A stretch of DNA of 18,670 nt from CAZWUW01 sp964636895. Its GTDB lineage: Bacteria > Bacillota > Thermincolia > Thermincolales > CAZWUW01. The notes below the pieces were generated by a model. It saw nothing but the letters and a program-made list of their open reading frames with translations. It was not told where the DNA came from and searched no databases. Where the stretch lies: positions 1 through 18,670 of the forward strand of contig CAZWUW010000060.1 in assembly GCA_964636895.1 (NCBI GenBank). The letters run 5' to 3'. Position 1 is the first letter of the stretch. Each line of letters starts with the position of its first letter. The position numbers and the translations under genes were made by a program. This document shows, piece after piece, positions 7,191-14,194 of the stretch.

Positions 7191-8066
7191 ATGTTGCATG
7201 TTGTAGGTGTCCGTTTTAAACGGGCCGGCAAAATATACTATTTTGACCCGGCGGAAAGTGAAGTCATGGCCGGTGACTCTGTTATTGTAGAGACTACCCG
7301 AGGGGTGGAGTGCGGCGAAGCGGTGGTGAATCCTAAGCAAGTCAGTGAAAGCGAAATTGTCGCGCCTTTGAAAAAAGTCATCCGGAAGGCTACCCCAGTT
7401 GATTTGAAACAAGTGGAGATTAATAAAGCCAAAGAAAAAGAAGCTTACCATGTTTGCATGAAAAAAATTGAAGAACATGGTCTGCCTATGAAACTGGTGG
7501 ATGTGGAATATACTTTTGATGCCAATAAAATAATATTCTATTTTACAGCCGACGGTCGCATAGATTTCCGGGAGCTGGTGAAAGACCTGGCGTCTGTTTT
7601 CCGCACTAGGATAGAACTGCGGCAAATTGGCGTCCGTGATGAGGCCAAAATGCTTGGCGGTTTGGGCTCTTGCGGCCGGGTGCTTTGCTGCGCATCGTTT
7701 TTGGGTGATTTTGCGCCGGTTTCAATCCGAATGGCCAAAGATCAAAATCTTTCTCTTAATCCAACGAAGATTTCCGGTATTTGCGGAAGATTGATGTGCT
7801 GTCTGAAATATGAGAGTGATGCTTATGAAAGAGAACGCGCCAGTTATCCTGATATAGGTACACCGGTTATAACTCCGGTGGGGGAAGGTAAAATATCCGG
7901 CATCAATATATTAAAGAGAACTGTTACTGTGGAATTAAAGGAGAGCAGGCAGCAGTTAGAATTTCGACCTGACGAACTGCAAATAAAACGAAAACCAAAA
8001 GATAATCAGGGCGGTCCGCAGAGCAGGGGTGAGCAAAATGAAACCGATAACCAACCTGCTGATTGA
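7191..8066 (+). CDS. ricT: PSP1-domain protein RicT (YaaT)
   Basis: The 291-residue product matches the PSP1/YaaT family. In B. subtilis RicT joins RicA and RicF in the Y-complex, which carries iron-sulfur clusters and assists RNase Y and sporulation. The diagnostic cysteines are all present: CGRVLCC (Cys161, 166, 167) and CGRLMCC (Cys198, 203, 204), with the PSP1 signature DVEYTFDANKIIFYFTADGR-type stretch just before, at about residues 104-123. GGAGGAGG at 7175-7182 precedes the ATG at 7191. The C-terminal 25 residues are hydrophilic and probably disordered. The gene overlaps yabA by 29 bp. RicA and RicF partners are not in this window, as expected, since they are encoded elsewhere in Bacillus. 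Confidence 0.95.
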   Translation: MLHVVGVRFKRAGKIYYFDPAESEVMAGDSVIVETTRGVECGEAVVNPKQVSESEIVAPLKKVIRKATPVDLKQVEINKAKEKEAYHVCMKKIEEHGLPMKLVDVEYTFDANKIIFYFTADGRIDFRELVKDLASVFRTRIELRQIGVRDEAKMLGGLGSCGRVLCCASFLGDFAPVSIRMAKDQNLSLNPTKISGICGRLMCCLKYESDAYERERASYPDIGTPVITPVGEGKISGINILKRTVTVELKESRQQLEFRPDELQIKRKPKDNQGGPQSRGEQNETDNQPAD

Positions 8067-8352
8067 CTTTGAAAGTAAATTTAATGAACTTTTACAAGAA
8101 CTACGGGACCTAAAAATGCGGGCTTATGCTTTGGAAGATGAAAATGAAAAATTGCGTAAAGAACTTACCGACGTGTATCAGCATTACCTCACGGAAGGCA
8201 CCGCTAAGCCCGGCATACCACAATTGCAGCGGGAAGGCTTTGCCAACCTGAATCGGCTTTACGAAGACGGGTTTCACATTTGTCACATGCATTTCGGGCA
8301 GTCAAGGTCCGGGGACTGTCTTTTTTGCCTTGGTTTACTGGGTAAAGAATAA
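8038..8352 (+). CDS. yabA: Replication initiation control protein YabA
   Basis: This 104-residue protein has an N-terminal coiled coil (about residues 8-50, leucine-rich with many charges), a linker, and a C-terminal zinc domain with ligands in HICH (His80, Cys82) and CLFC (Cys94, Cys97). That is the YabA architecture; in B. subtilis it forms a tetramer, bridges DnaA and the DnaN clamp, and prevents over-initiation. The ATG at 8038 is chosen because AGGGG (8025-8029) lies 8 nt before it; a GTG at 8029 lies inside that site. The start is within the end of ricT, so translation is coupled. It is slightly shorter than the Bacillus protein. Confidence 0.93.
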   Translation: MKPITNLLIDFESKFNELLQELRDLKMRAYALEDENEKLRKELTDVYQHYLTEGTAKPGIPQLQREGFANLNRLYEDGFHICHMHFGQSRSGDCLFCLGLLGKE

Positions 8353-8365
8353 AAAGGTGGGGCTT

Positions 8366-9136
8366 ATGTCAGGGTTCGATTTGCTGCCGGACGAAAGACT
8401 GGACGACCTGGTCCGGAATGGTCTGAAAATTATTCAAAAACCGGGCGGTTTTTGTTTTTCTATGGATGCAGTATTGCTAGCGGAATTTACCACGGTAAAG
8501 CGGGCAGATATGGTTGTTGACCTGGGAACGGGGTCGGGGGTGATTCCGCTGTTGTTGTCCATCCGCCAAAAAGCCCGCCGCATTTTTGGCTTGGAAATCC
8601 AGCCGGACATTGTTGAGCGTGCTAATAGGAGCGTAGCTGGCAATGGTTTGGTCGACCTGATTGAAATTTTGTCCGGGGATATAAAAGAGGTTGTATCTTT
8701 GTTAGGGCAAGGCAAATTTGACCTGGTTACCAGCAATCCGCCATATATGCCTATGGGTCGTGGGGAAATAAATCCGCTGGGGGAACTGGCTCTAGCTCGG
8801 CATGAAATCAGTTGTACTTTGGCCGACGTAATTGCGGCCGGTGCCGGACTCTTGAATTCGCACGGCAGGATGGCTGTTGTACACCGACCGGAGCGGTTGG
8901 CAGAGCTGTTCTACCTGATGAAGAAACATGGACTGGAGCCTAAACGTTTACGCACAGTATACCCCAAGCCCGGTCGTAAACCGGTTATGGTTTTGGTGGA
9001 GGCGGTTAAGGGTGCCAGACCGGATCTGAATATTATGGTACCTCTTTTTGTATATGATGCCAGGGGTGTTTATACCTCGGAGCTGATGCATATTTATTAC
9101 CCCGGTATGATGACTTGCGGGAAGGCGGGGAATTAG
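8366..9136 (+). CDS. trmN6: tRNA1(Val) (adenine37-N6)-methyltransferase family protein
   Basis: A 256-residue class I SAM-dependent methyltransferase. The SAM-binding loop is VVDLGTGSGVIPLL (about residues 51-64), followed by an acidic residue at the end of beta-2 (LEIQ), and the adenine-N6 catalytic motif NPPY (in TSNPPYMPMG). This is the COG4123/YabB group, to which E. coli TrmN6 belongs; its target is A37 of tRNA-Val. Target identity in this organism is inferred from family. The ATG at 8366 has AGGTGG 5 nt upstream; the frame is open 12 codons further to a TTG inside yabA with no site. Spacing to yabA is 13 bp, and its stop codon is directly followed by the yazA ATG. Confidence 0.92.
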   Translation: MSGFDLLPDERLDDLVRNGLKIIQKPGGFCFSMDAVLLAEFTTVKRADMVVDLGTGSGVIPLLLSIRQKARRIFGLEIQPDIVERANRSVAGNGLVDLIEILSGDIKEVVSLLGQGKFDLVTSNPPYMPMGRGEINPLGELALARHEISCTLADVIAAGAGLLNSHGRMAVVHRPERLAELFYLMKKHGLEPKRLRTVYPKPGRKPVMVLVEAVKGARPDLNIMVPLFVYDARGVYTSELMHIYYPGMMTCGKAGN

Positions 9137-9397
9137 ATGACCGGAAGGTATTATACATATGTTGTCCGGTGCCGTGATGGGGTTTTATATACCGGTTATA
9201 CTAATGACATAAACGAAAGAATCAGTAAACATAACCGGGGTGATGGGGCGAAATTTACCAGGGGCAGGGCACCCGTGGAACTAGTTTATTGGGAAGTGTT
9301 TGCAACCCGGGAAGAGGCGATGCAAAGGGAATGGGTAATCAAAAAGCTGGACCGGAAGACGAAACTGTCGCTCGTCAACGGGGAGAAGCAAGTGTAA
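9137..9397 (+). CDS. yazA: GIY-YIG domain protein (UPF0213, YazA)
   Basis: An 86-residue stand-alone GIY-YIG nuclease-fold protein. The two signature strands read TYVVRC (7-12) and LYTGYT (17-22), with the expected catalytic Arg28 in 'NERISKHN' and Glu65 in 'QREWVIKK'. UPF0213 members of this size are common next to yabB in Bacillota; their biological substrate is not established to my knowledge. GGAAGGCGGGG ending 6 nt before the ATG provides the ribosome binding site. The ATG immediately follows the stop codon of trmN6, and the gene is overlapped at its end by rsmI. Confidence 0.93.
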   Translation: MTGRYYTYVVRCRDGVLYTGYTNDINERISKHNRGDGAKFTRGRAPVELVYWEVFATREEAMQREWVIKKLDRKTKLSLVNGEKQV

Positions 9398-10239
9398 ATG
9401 GCGATAGCGGAGTATTGTACCTGTGCGCTACTCCTATCGGTAATCTGGAAGATATTACGCTACGGGTAATGAGGGTGTTAAAAGAAGTGGACCTGGTTAC
9501 GGCTGAAGATACACGGCATACCAGAAAGCTATTAACCCATTTGGATATTCATACCCCCATTACCAGCTATCATCAGCACAATGAGGCGGTTAAAGCCGGC
9601 AAGGTGATTGCAGCGCTGCTGGCTGGGAAAAATGTTGCGCTGGTTTCAGATGCCGGCATGCCCGGCATTTCGGATCCCGGTACACATCTGGTGGCGGCAG
9701 CGGTGCAGGCGGGCATAAAAGTGGTGCCTTTACCCGGAGCCAGTGCAGTAGTAACCGGGTTGGTGGCTTCCGGGTTACCTACTGACCGGTTTGTTTTTGA
9801 GGGTTTTTTGCCCAGAGGCAAAAAACAGCGGCAGCAGCGGCTAAAGGAAATTGCCGGTGAGGAGAGAACGGTGGTATTATATGAGGCACCTCACCGTGTA
9901 TTACAAACGCTGCAAGAACTGGCTGAGATCATCGGCAGCAGAGGGGTAGCAGTCGCTAGGGAACTTACCAAAACCTATGAAGAAATAATCAGAGGCACTG
10001 CCAAGACGGCGCTGGAGTATTTCAGCCAGCAGCAGCCGAGAGGGGAATTTACCATTATAATCGGCGGCGGCAAGGCGATAGCAGACCGGCCTGTCGAACA
10101 ATGGCCGGAATCCATGGCTGAGCATGTGAACATGTTGATAACCGGGGGAATGGAAAAAAAATCGGCCATTAAGGAAGTTGCTGTCCGGTTAGGTGTTTCT
10201 AAAAGAGACGTTTATAATGCGGTGCTTCAGAAAATGTAA
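9331..10239 (+). CDS. rsmI: 16S rRNA (cytidine1402-2'-O)-methyltransferase
   Basis: RsmI adds the 2'-O-methyl group to C1402 in the ribosomal P site. The tetrapyrrole-methylase fold is plain: LYLCATPIGNLEDIT at the start, SDAGMPGISDPG, PLPGASAVVTGLVASGLP, GFLPR, YEAPHR and ARELTKTYEE follow in order, and a C-terminal helix-turn-helix-like tail (KSAIKEVAVRLGVSKRDVY) ends the protein. The start is uncertain. ATG at 9331 gives 302 residues with a 28-residue leader before LYL, overlaps yazA by 67 bp and has no well-placed ribosome binding site. TTG at 9415 (GGAG nearby) would begin directly at the core strand and avoid the overlap. No other standard start lies between them. Confidence 0.93.
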   Translation: MGNQKAGPEDETVARQRGEASVNGDSGVLYLCATPIGNLEDITLRVMRVLKEVDLVTAEDTRHTRKLLTHLDIHTPITSYHQHNEAVKAGKVIAALLAGKNVALVSDAGMPGISDPGTHLVAAAVQAGIKVVPLPGASAVVTGLVASGLPTDRFVFEGFLPRGKKQRQQRLKEIAGEERTVVLYEAPHRVLQTLQELAEIIGSRGVAVARELTKTYEEIIRGTAKTALEYFSQQQPRGEFTIIIGGGKAIADRPVEQWPESMAEHVNMLITGGMEKKSAIKEVAVRLGVSKRDVYNAVLQKM

Positions 10240-10271
10240 AAAACCGGCAGGATATCAATCCTCCGGTTTTT
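10240..10271. terminator. Hairpin terminator between convergent rsmI and abrB
   Basis: AAAACCGG-C-AGGAT pairs with ATCCT-CCGGTTTT around an ATCA loop, leaving one bulged C. A-tract and T-tract on either side make it suitable for both directions, ending the long csfB-rsmI operon and abrB. Confidence 0.85.
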
Positions 10272-10298
10272 GGTTTGCAATTGTTGTTTTGTGTAACT

Positions 10299-10553
10299 TT
10301 AAATAGCATCGGCGGCGCTGGACATAGCGGCTGCACATTCCCGGCAGATATTTTTGCCACGGAAATGCTGGACATTATCGGCGTTACCGCAGAAAATACA
10401 TGCGGGCTCATATTTTTTTAAAATAATTTTTTCGCTGTCCACATATATTTCCAGTGCATCTTTTTCATCGATTCCAAGAGTTCTTCTAAGTTCAATAGGA
10501 ATAACTACCCGTCCAAGCTCGTCCACCTTACGAACAATACCAGTGGATTTCAA
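10299..10553 (-). CDS. abrB: Transition-state regulator AbrB with C-terminal Cys4 knuckle
   Basis: The first 48 residues (from MKSTGIVRKVDELGRVVIP) are close to identical, from memory, to B. subtilis AbrB: a swapped-hairpin DNA-binding domain that represses post-exponential and sporulation genes. The C-terminal half differs: instead of the Bacillus multimerisation tail it has CX2C-X14-CX2C (Cys52, 55, 70, 73), probably a zinc knuckle, a form I recall from clostridial AbrB proteins. The start is TTG at 10553: AAGGAGGGG lies 7 nt upstream, and an ATG overlapping the site is out of frame. Total 84 residues. It lies convergent to rsmI and divergent from metG, the same place as in Bacillus. Confidence 0.93.
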   Translation of the reverse strand: MKSTGIVRKVDELGRVVIPIELRRTLGIDEKDALEIYVDSEKIILKKYEPACIFCGNADNVQHFRGKNICRECAAAMSSAADAI

Positions 10554-10599
10554 AACTCATCCCCTCCTTCAACATTATTCGACAATTTTCTATAAGTAA

Positions 10600-10628
10600 A
10601 TGATACCAGTCGTACCATTAAAAGTCAA
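10600..10628 (-). promoter_or_regulatory. Sigma-A promoter of abrB
   Basis: On the minus strand TTGACT (10628-10623) and TATCAT (10605-10600) are separated by exactly 17 nt. The expected start lies about 40 nt before the abrB TTG codon. The A/T-rich stretch behind it (10629-10736) could hold AbrB autoregulatory sites, but no defined site is recognisable. Confidence 0.75.
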
Positions 10629-10736
10629 CCCCTTTTTTGAGCAATAAACCCGAATTTTCAAAAAATTCCTTTAATTATGCTTTGCAAGTATTGTAGAAAT
10701 GGTAAGTTGAATAAAAAGTTGAATTTTAAGGAAACC

Positions 10737-10765
10737 TTGACAAAAGAGCGTTTCTTTTATATTAT
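10737..10765 (+). promoter_or_regulatory. Sigma-A promoter of metG
   Basis: TTGACA (10737-10742), 17-nt spacer, TATTAT (10760-10765): near consensus. It feeds the T-box leader, with transcription expected to start near 10772, giving a leader of about 290 nt before the coding region. Confidence 0.85.
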
Positions 10766-10784
10766 CAGATTATAATGTTTTGAA

Positions 10785-11046
10785 AAGTGATGACGGGGAA
10801 GAGTAAGCGGCGGCAGTAACCGTCCAGAGAGCGGGATGAGGTGTGAACCCGCCGGGGAAACCCTGCTGAACATGGCTCCTGAACTGTAAGCTGAACCAAG
10901 TAGGCTGTGCCGGGTTAAGCTCCGTTATGTAGCTTCAGGTATGAATACGTACCTGTTTTAGGCCGATGCTGTAATCATTGGCGAACAAGGGTGGTACCGC
11001 GAAGGATTCCTCTCGCCCCTTAACCGGGGAGAGGGGTTTTTATTTT
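10785..11046 (+). ncRNA. Methionine T-box leader
   Basis: The conserved T-box AAGGGTGGTACCGCG occupies 10987-11001. Its UGGU bulge can pair with the ACCA end of tRNA-Met, including discriminator A. Upstream, a long stem I region (about 10790-10900) holds GCGGG...CCCGC (10831-10852) at the distal end and a likely AUG specifier at 10872-10874 in GAACATGGCTCC. A short stem III (CAGGTA/TACCTG, 10936-10955) precedes the antiterminator. Uncharged tRNA-Met binding would favour the antiterminator over the hairpin at 11009-11046 and allow metG transcription. The class is certain; the exact specifier position is my reading of the fold. Confidence 0.93.
11009..11046 (+). terminator. T-box regulated terminator before metG
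   Basis: CCTCTC-G-CCCC pairs with GGGG-A-GAGGGG (one G/A mismatch and one T-G pair) and is followed by TTTTTATTTTT. This is the 'off' structure of the T-box switch, 18 nt before the metG start. Confidence 0.9.
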
Positions 11047-11064
11047 TATGAAGGAGGCAGATTA

Positions 11065-13029
11065 ATGAGTAAAAAAACGTTTTATATTACTACGCCCATT
11101 TATTATCCTAACGATAATCCGCATATTGGCCATGCGTATACGACTGTAGCGGCGGATACCATTACCCGGTATAAACGAATGACGGGTTATGATACCTGGT
11201 TTTTAACCGGGACAGACGAGCATGGCCAAAAAATTGAACGTGCGGCTAAGTCTCGGGATTTGGAACCCATAGTATATGTTGACCGGATTGTAGAGGGCTT
11301 CAAGCATCTTTGGCAAAAGCTGGAGATTTCTTATGATGATTTTATCCGTACAACTGAGGACAGGCATAAAAAGGTTGTACAGAATATCTTTGTTCAACTC
11401 TATGAACAAGGGGATATATATAAATCAGAATATGAAGGCCGGTATTGCACCCCCTGTGAAACCTTTTGGACAGAGCGCCAGGTGGTGGATAACAAGTGTC
11501 CGGATTGTGGCCGTACGCTTGAACTGGTGAAGGAAGAGAGTTATTTTTTCCGGCAGTCAAAATATGCGGGTCGGTTGCTGAAGCATATTGAAGATAATCC
11601 GGACTTCATTCAACCGGTTTCCCGTCGTAATGAAATGGTCAGCTTTATTAAGGGTGGATTGGAAGACCTTTGTGTTTCCAGAACTACTTTTAACTGGGGG
11701 ATTCAGGTGCCTTTCGATCCGCGGCATGTAGTCTATGTTTGGATAGATGCCCTGACTAACTATATTTCGGCACTTGGCTATAGTCTGGAGGAGGACAGTC
11801 TTTTTCAAAAATACTGGCCATGTGATGTACATTTATTAGCCAAAGATATTGTGCGGTTTCATACTATTATCTGGCCGATTATTCTGATGGCGGCCGGTGT
11901 TGAGCTGCCGAAAAAGGTAATGGGCCATGGTTGGATTTTACTTGAAGGGGGTAAAATGTCAAAATCCAAGGGTAATGTTGTGGATCCCCTGTTGTTGATA
12001 GAAAAATATGGGGTTGATGCTATCAGGTATTATCTGTTAAGAGAGCTGCCTTTCGGGTCGGACGGGTACTACTCGGAAGATGCGCTTGTACAGCGGATCA
12101 ACTCGGACCTGGCCAATGATTTTGGCAATCTTGTAAGTCGTTCGGTGGCAATGGTGGAGAAATATTTCCAGGGTCAAGTCCAGGCTGTCGCGCACCGGGA
12201 GCAGCTTGACGAGGATTTGTGTCAGGTGGCTGCGTCAGCGGTACAGGAGTATACGGAACTGATGGAAAAACTGGATTTAAGCAATGCTTTGGGTGCGGTA
12301 TGGAAACTTGTCGGTCGGGCCAACAAGTATATTGATGAAACAGCGCCCTGGGTACTGGCAAAAGATGTCGGGCAGCAGGCCAGATTGGGTGCGGTTTTGT
12401 ATAATTTAATGGAGTCTATAAGAATTATTACGATCTTGGTTACTCCTTTTATGCCTACATTACCAGAAAAAATTTGGAAACAGCTGGGTGTTATAGAAAA
12501 CAAAAACATTCAGACATGGGAATCAGCCGACCTGTGGGGACGCTTCCCCGAGGGGGTTACCGTAAAGCGGGGTGATGCATTGTTTCCCCGGATTGATATG
12601 GTTGAAAAAGAGCAAGCGGAGACGGTTCCGGCGGCCAAAGCTAATAAAGTGGTAGAGGCGCCGGTGACAGAAGCAAAGCAGGAAGCCGGAAACGAGAAAG
12701 AATACGTTTCTATTGAAGAATTTGCTCGGATTGACCTCCGGGTGGCGGAAGTTGTCGGTGCGGAGCGGGTGGAAAAGGCAGAAAAACTATTGAAGCTGGA
12801 AGTTGCATTAGGGGACGAACGCCGGACGATAGTCGCCGGGATTGCCCAGCATTATGCGCCGGAGGACCTGATAGGCAAAAAAATTACGATAGTGGCCAAT
12901 CTGAAGCCTGCCAAACTGCGGGGGATTATATCTGAAGGGATGCTCCTGGCGGCTTCCGCCGGCGATAACCTGGGCCTGCTCACCGTTGACCCGGGCAAAA
13001 ACGTGCCAAGTGGCAGTAAGGCTAAATAG
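11065..13029 (+). CDS. metG: Methionyl-tRNA synthetase with C-terminal tRNA-binding domain
   Basis: The 654-residue class I synthetase charges tRNA-Met. HIGH is at residues 20-23 and KMSKS at 297-301. The CP insertion carries one zinc knuckle pair, CTPC (128-131) and CPDC (145-148). An anticodon-binding helical domain follows, then a linker rich in Glu/Lys/Ala (about 540-555), and an EMAP-II/Arc1p-like tRNA-binding OB domain (about 552-654, beginning YVSIEEFARIDLRV), which promotes dimerisation and tRNA capture. The ATG at 11065 has AAGGAGG 8 nt upstream; the frame runs back into the T-box without meaning. Expression is set by the T-box. The last codons lie in a 17-bp tandem duplication. Confidence 0.97.
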   Translation: MSKKTFYITTPIYYPNDNPHIGHAYTTVAADTITRYKRMTGYDTWFLTGTDEHGQKIERAAKSRDLEPIVYVDRIVEGFKHLWQKLEISYDDFIRTTEDRHKKVVQNIFVQLYEQGDIYKSEYEGRYCTPCETFWTERQVVDNKCPDCGRTLELVKEESYFFRQSKYAGRLLKHIEDNPDFIQPVSRRNEMVSFIKGGLEDLCVSRTTFNWGIQVPFDPRHVVYVWIDALTNYISALGYSLEEDSLFQKYWPCDVHLLAKDIVRFHTIIWPIILMAAGVELPKKVMGHGWILLEGGKMSKSKGNVVDPLLLIEKYGVDAIRYYLLRELPFGSDGYYSEDALVQRINSDLANDFGNLVSRSVAMVEKYFQGQVQAVAHREQLDEDLCQVAASAVQEYTELMEKLDLSNALGAVWKLVGRANKYIDETAPWVLAKDVGQQARLGAVLYNLMESIRIITILVTPFMPTLPEKIWKQLGVIENKNIQTWESADLWGRFPEGVTVKRGDALFPRIDMVEKEQAETVPAAKANKVVEAPVTEAKQEAGNEKEYVSIEEFARIDLRVAEVVGAERVEKAEKLLKLEVALGDERRTIVAGIAQHYAPEDLIGKKITIVANLKPAKLRGIISEGMLLAASAGDNLGLLTVDPGKNVPSGSKAK

Positions 13030-13046
13030 GCAGTAAGGCTAAATAG
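13013..13046 (+). repeat. 17-bp tandem duplication at the metG stop codon
   Basis: GCAGTAAGGCTAAATAG occurs twice back to back (13013-13029 and 13030-13046). The first copy encodes the last residues and stop of metG; the second is noncoding spacer whose end forms the first bases of the tatD ribosome binding site. Confidence 0.97.
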
Positions 13047-13055
13047 GAGGCAGCT

Positions 13056-13820
13056 ATGTATATTGACTCGCATGCTCATCTTGATGACCGGAAGTTTGAC
13101 CGGGATCGGCATGAAATGTTGATGCTGGCCAGGGAACAGGGTGTTACGGCAATTATCAATGTAGGATATGATATTTTTTCATCCCGGCGGTCGGTAGCGT
13201 TGGCTGAAGAATATGATTTTATTTACGCTGCTGTTGGTATTCATCCGCATGATGCTAAAGATGCCGATGATAATATTTTGGCGGAGCTGAAAAAGTTGGC
13301 AGCTCATCCAAAGGTGGTAGCCATCGGGGAAATGGGCCTGGATTATTATCGCGACCTTTCCCCGCGGGATATTCAGCAGGTGCTTTTTCGCCGGCAGATT
13401 GGCCTGGCTAAGGAAACGAGGCTGCCGATTATTGTCCATGATCGGGACGCACATGAAGATGTGATAAAGATTCTTAAAGAAGAAAAGGCCGGTGACGGTG
13501 GCGGGGTACTGCATTGTTTTTCGGGGAGCTGGGAAATGGCGGTGGAGTGTATTAAAATGGGCTTCTATATTTCCATTGCCGGCCCAGTTACTTTTCATAA
13601 CGCCCACCGGCTTAAGGAGATAGCAATGAGAGTGCCGCAGGACCGCCTATTAATTGAAACAGATGCCCCTTATCTTACACCGGAACCACACCGTGGGAAG
13701 CGTAATGAATCATCGTTTGTCCTGTATGTGGCCGCTGAAATTGCCCGCTTGCGGGGGGTTACTGCCGCGGAATTGGGGGCTTTGACGGCGGAGAATACCA
13801 GGAAACTTTTTACCTTCTGA
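13056..13820 (+). CDS. tatD: TatD family metal-dependent deoxyribonuclease
   Basis: A 254-residue TIM-barrel amidohydrolase-fold nuclease. Metal ligands are all present: His6 and His8 (DSHAHLD), Glu92 (GEMGLDYY), His128 (IVHDRDA), His153 (LHCFSG) and Asp203 (IETDAPYL). The TatD signatures LLIETDAPYLTP and HR..RNE are intact. Family members are 3'-5' DNases with a proposed repair role; Bacillus YabD sits in the same place after metS. AGGAGG at 13045-13050 is 5 nt before the ATG. It is co-transcribed with metG 26 bp downstream, so it also falls under T-box control unless an internal promoter exists. Confidence 0.95.
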   Translation: MYIDSHAHLDDRKFDRDRHEMLMLAREQGVTAIINVGYDIFSSRRSVALAEEYDFIYAAVGIHPHDAKDADDNILAELKKLAAHPKVVAIGEMGLDYYRDLSPRDIQQVLFRRQIGLAKETRLPIIVHDRDAHEDVIKILKEEKAGDGGGVLHCFSGSWEMAVECIKMGFYISIAGPVTFHNAHRLKEIAMRVPQDRLLIETDAPYLTPEPHRGKRNESSFVLYVAAEIARLRGVTAAELGALTAENTRKLFTF

Positions 13821-13832
13821 TAAACTTTGATT

Positions 13833-13902
13833 AAAAATCCCTGATTCTTCGAGTTATTGGCGGACTTTAATTGCCGGTTAACCGAAAATATCCGGGATTT
13901 TT
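13833..13902 (+). terminator. Probable long-loop terminator after tatD
   Basis: AAAAATCCC (13833-13841) and GGGATTTTT (13894-13902) form a 9-bp arm pair enclosing a 52-nt loop that contains smaller self-complementary pieces (CCGGTTAACCG). It ends in a T-run 13 nt after the tatD stop begins. The long loop makes efficiency doubtful. Confidence 0.5.
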
Positions 13903-14123
13903 ACTATTTAAGCCTTAATTTTGTCGTTTTAAGCTAAAACCGTTATTTTTTTTCCCTTGGCCTAATATAATGAGACAAAAGAAGCTGTCCAAAAACAATA
14001 ATGATAAAAAATGTGTCGGAGCGAGGTAGAATTTGTTCTAAGATTTTTAAAGGAAAACATAGTTAATAGAAGAATATAAAACTATATAGAAAATAATCAA
14101 AAAATTCTAACATTATAAAGTGG

Positions 14124-14153
14124 TTGACAGTAATCCCAATTTTGGGTTAAAAT
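14124..14153 (+). promoter_or_regulatory. Sigma-A promoter of yabE, with inverted repeat in spacer
   Basis: TTGACA (14124-14129) and TAAAAT (14148-14153) are 18 nt apart. The spacer contains CCCAA-TT-TTGGG (14135-14146), a small inverted repeat that could be an operator. The expected start lies about 35 nt before the ATG. Confidence 0.7.
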
Positions 14154-14194
14154 AGACGCAATTCACTTTAAAAAAGCGAATAAGGAGTGATTTC

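Larger units (their letters stand above)
13821..14194. other. Intergenic region between tatD and yabE
   Basis: This 374-bp A/T-rich stretch contains the long hairpin after tatD (13833-13902) and the yabE promoter (14124-14153). An isolated TATAAT at 13966-13971 has only a poor TTATTT at -35 spacing. A 19-codon frame from the ATG at 13970 lacks a ribosome binding site. I see no other feature, though a small RNA starting near 13975 cannot be excluded. Confidence 0.5.

Noticed and set aside
13970..14029. A 19-codon ATG frame (MRQKKLSKNN...) after an isolated TATAAT
   Set aside because: No ribosome binding site, and the ATG overlaps the -10-like element itself.
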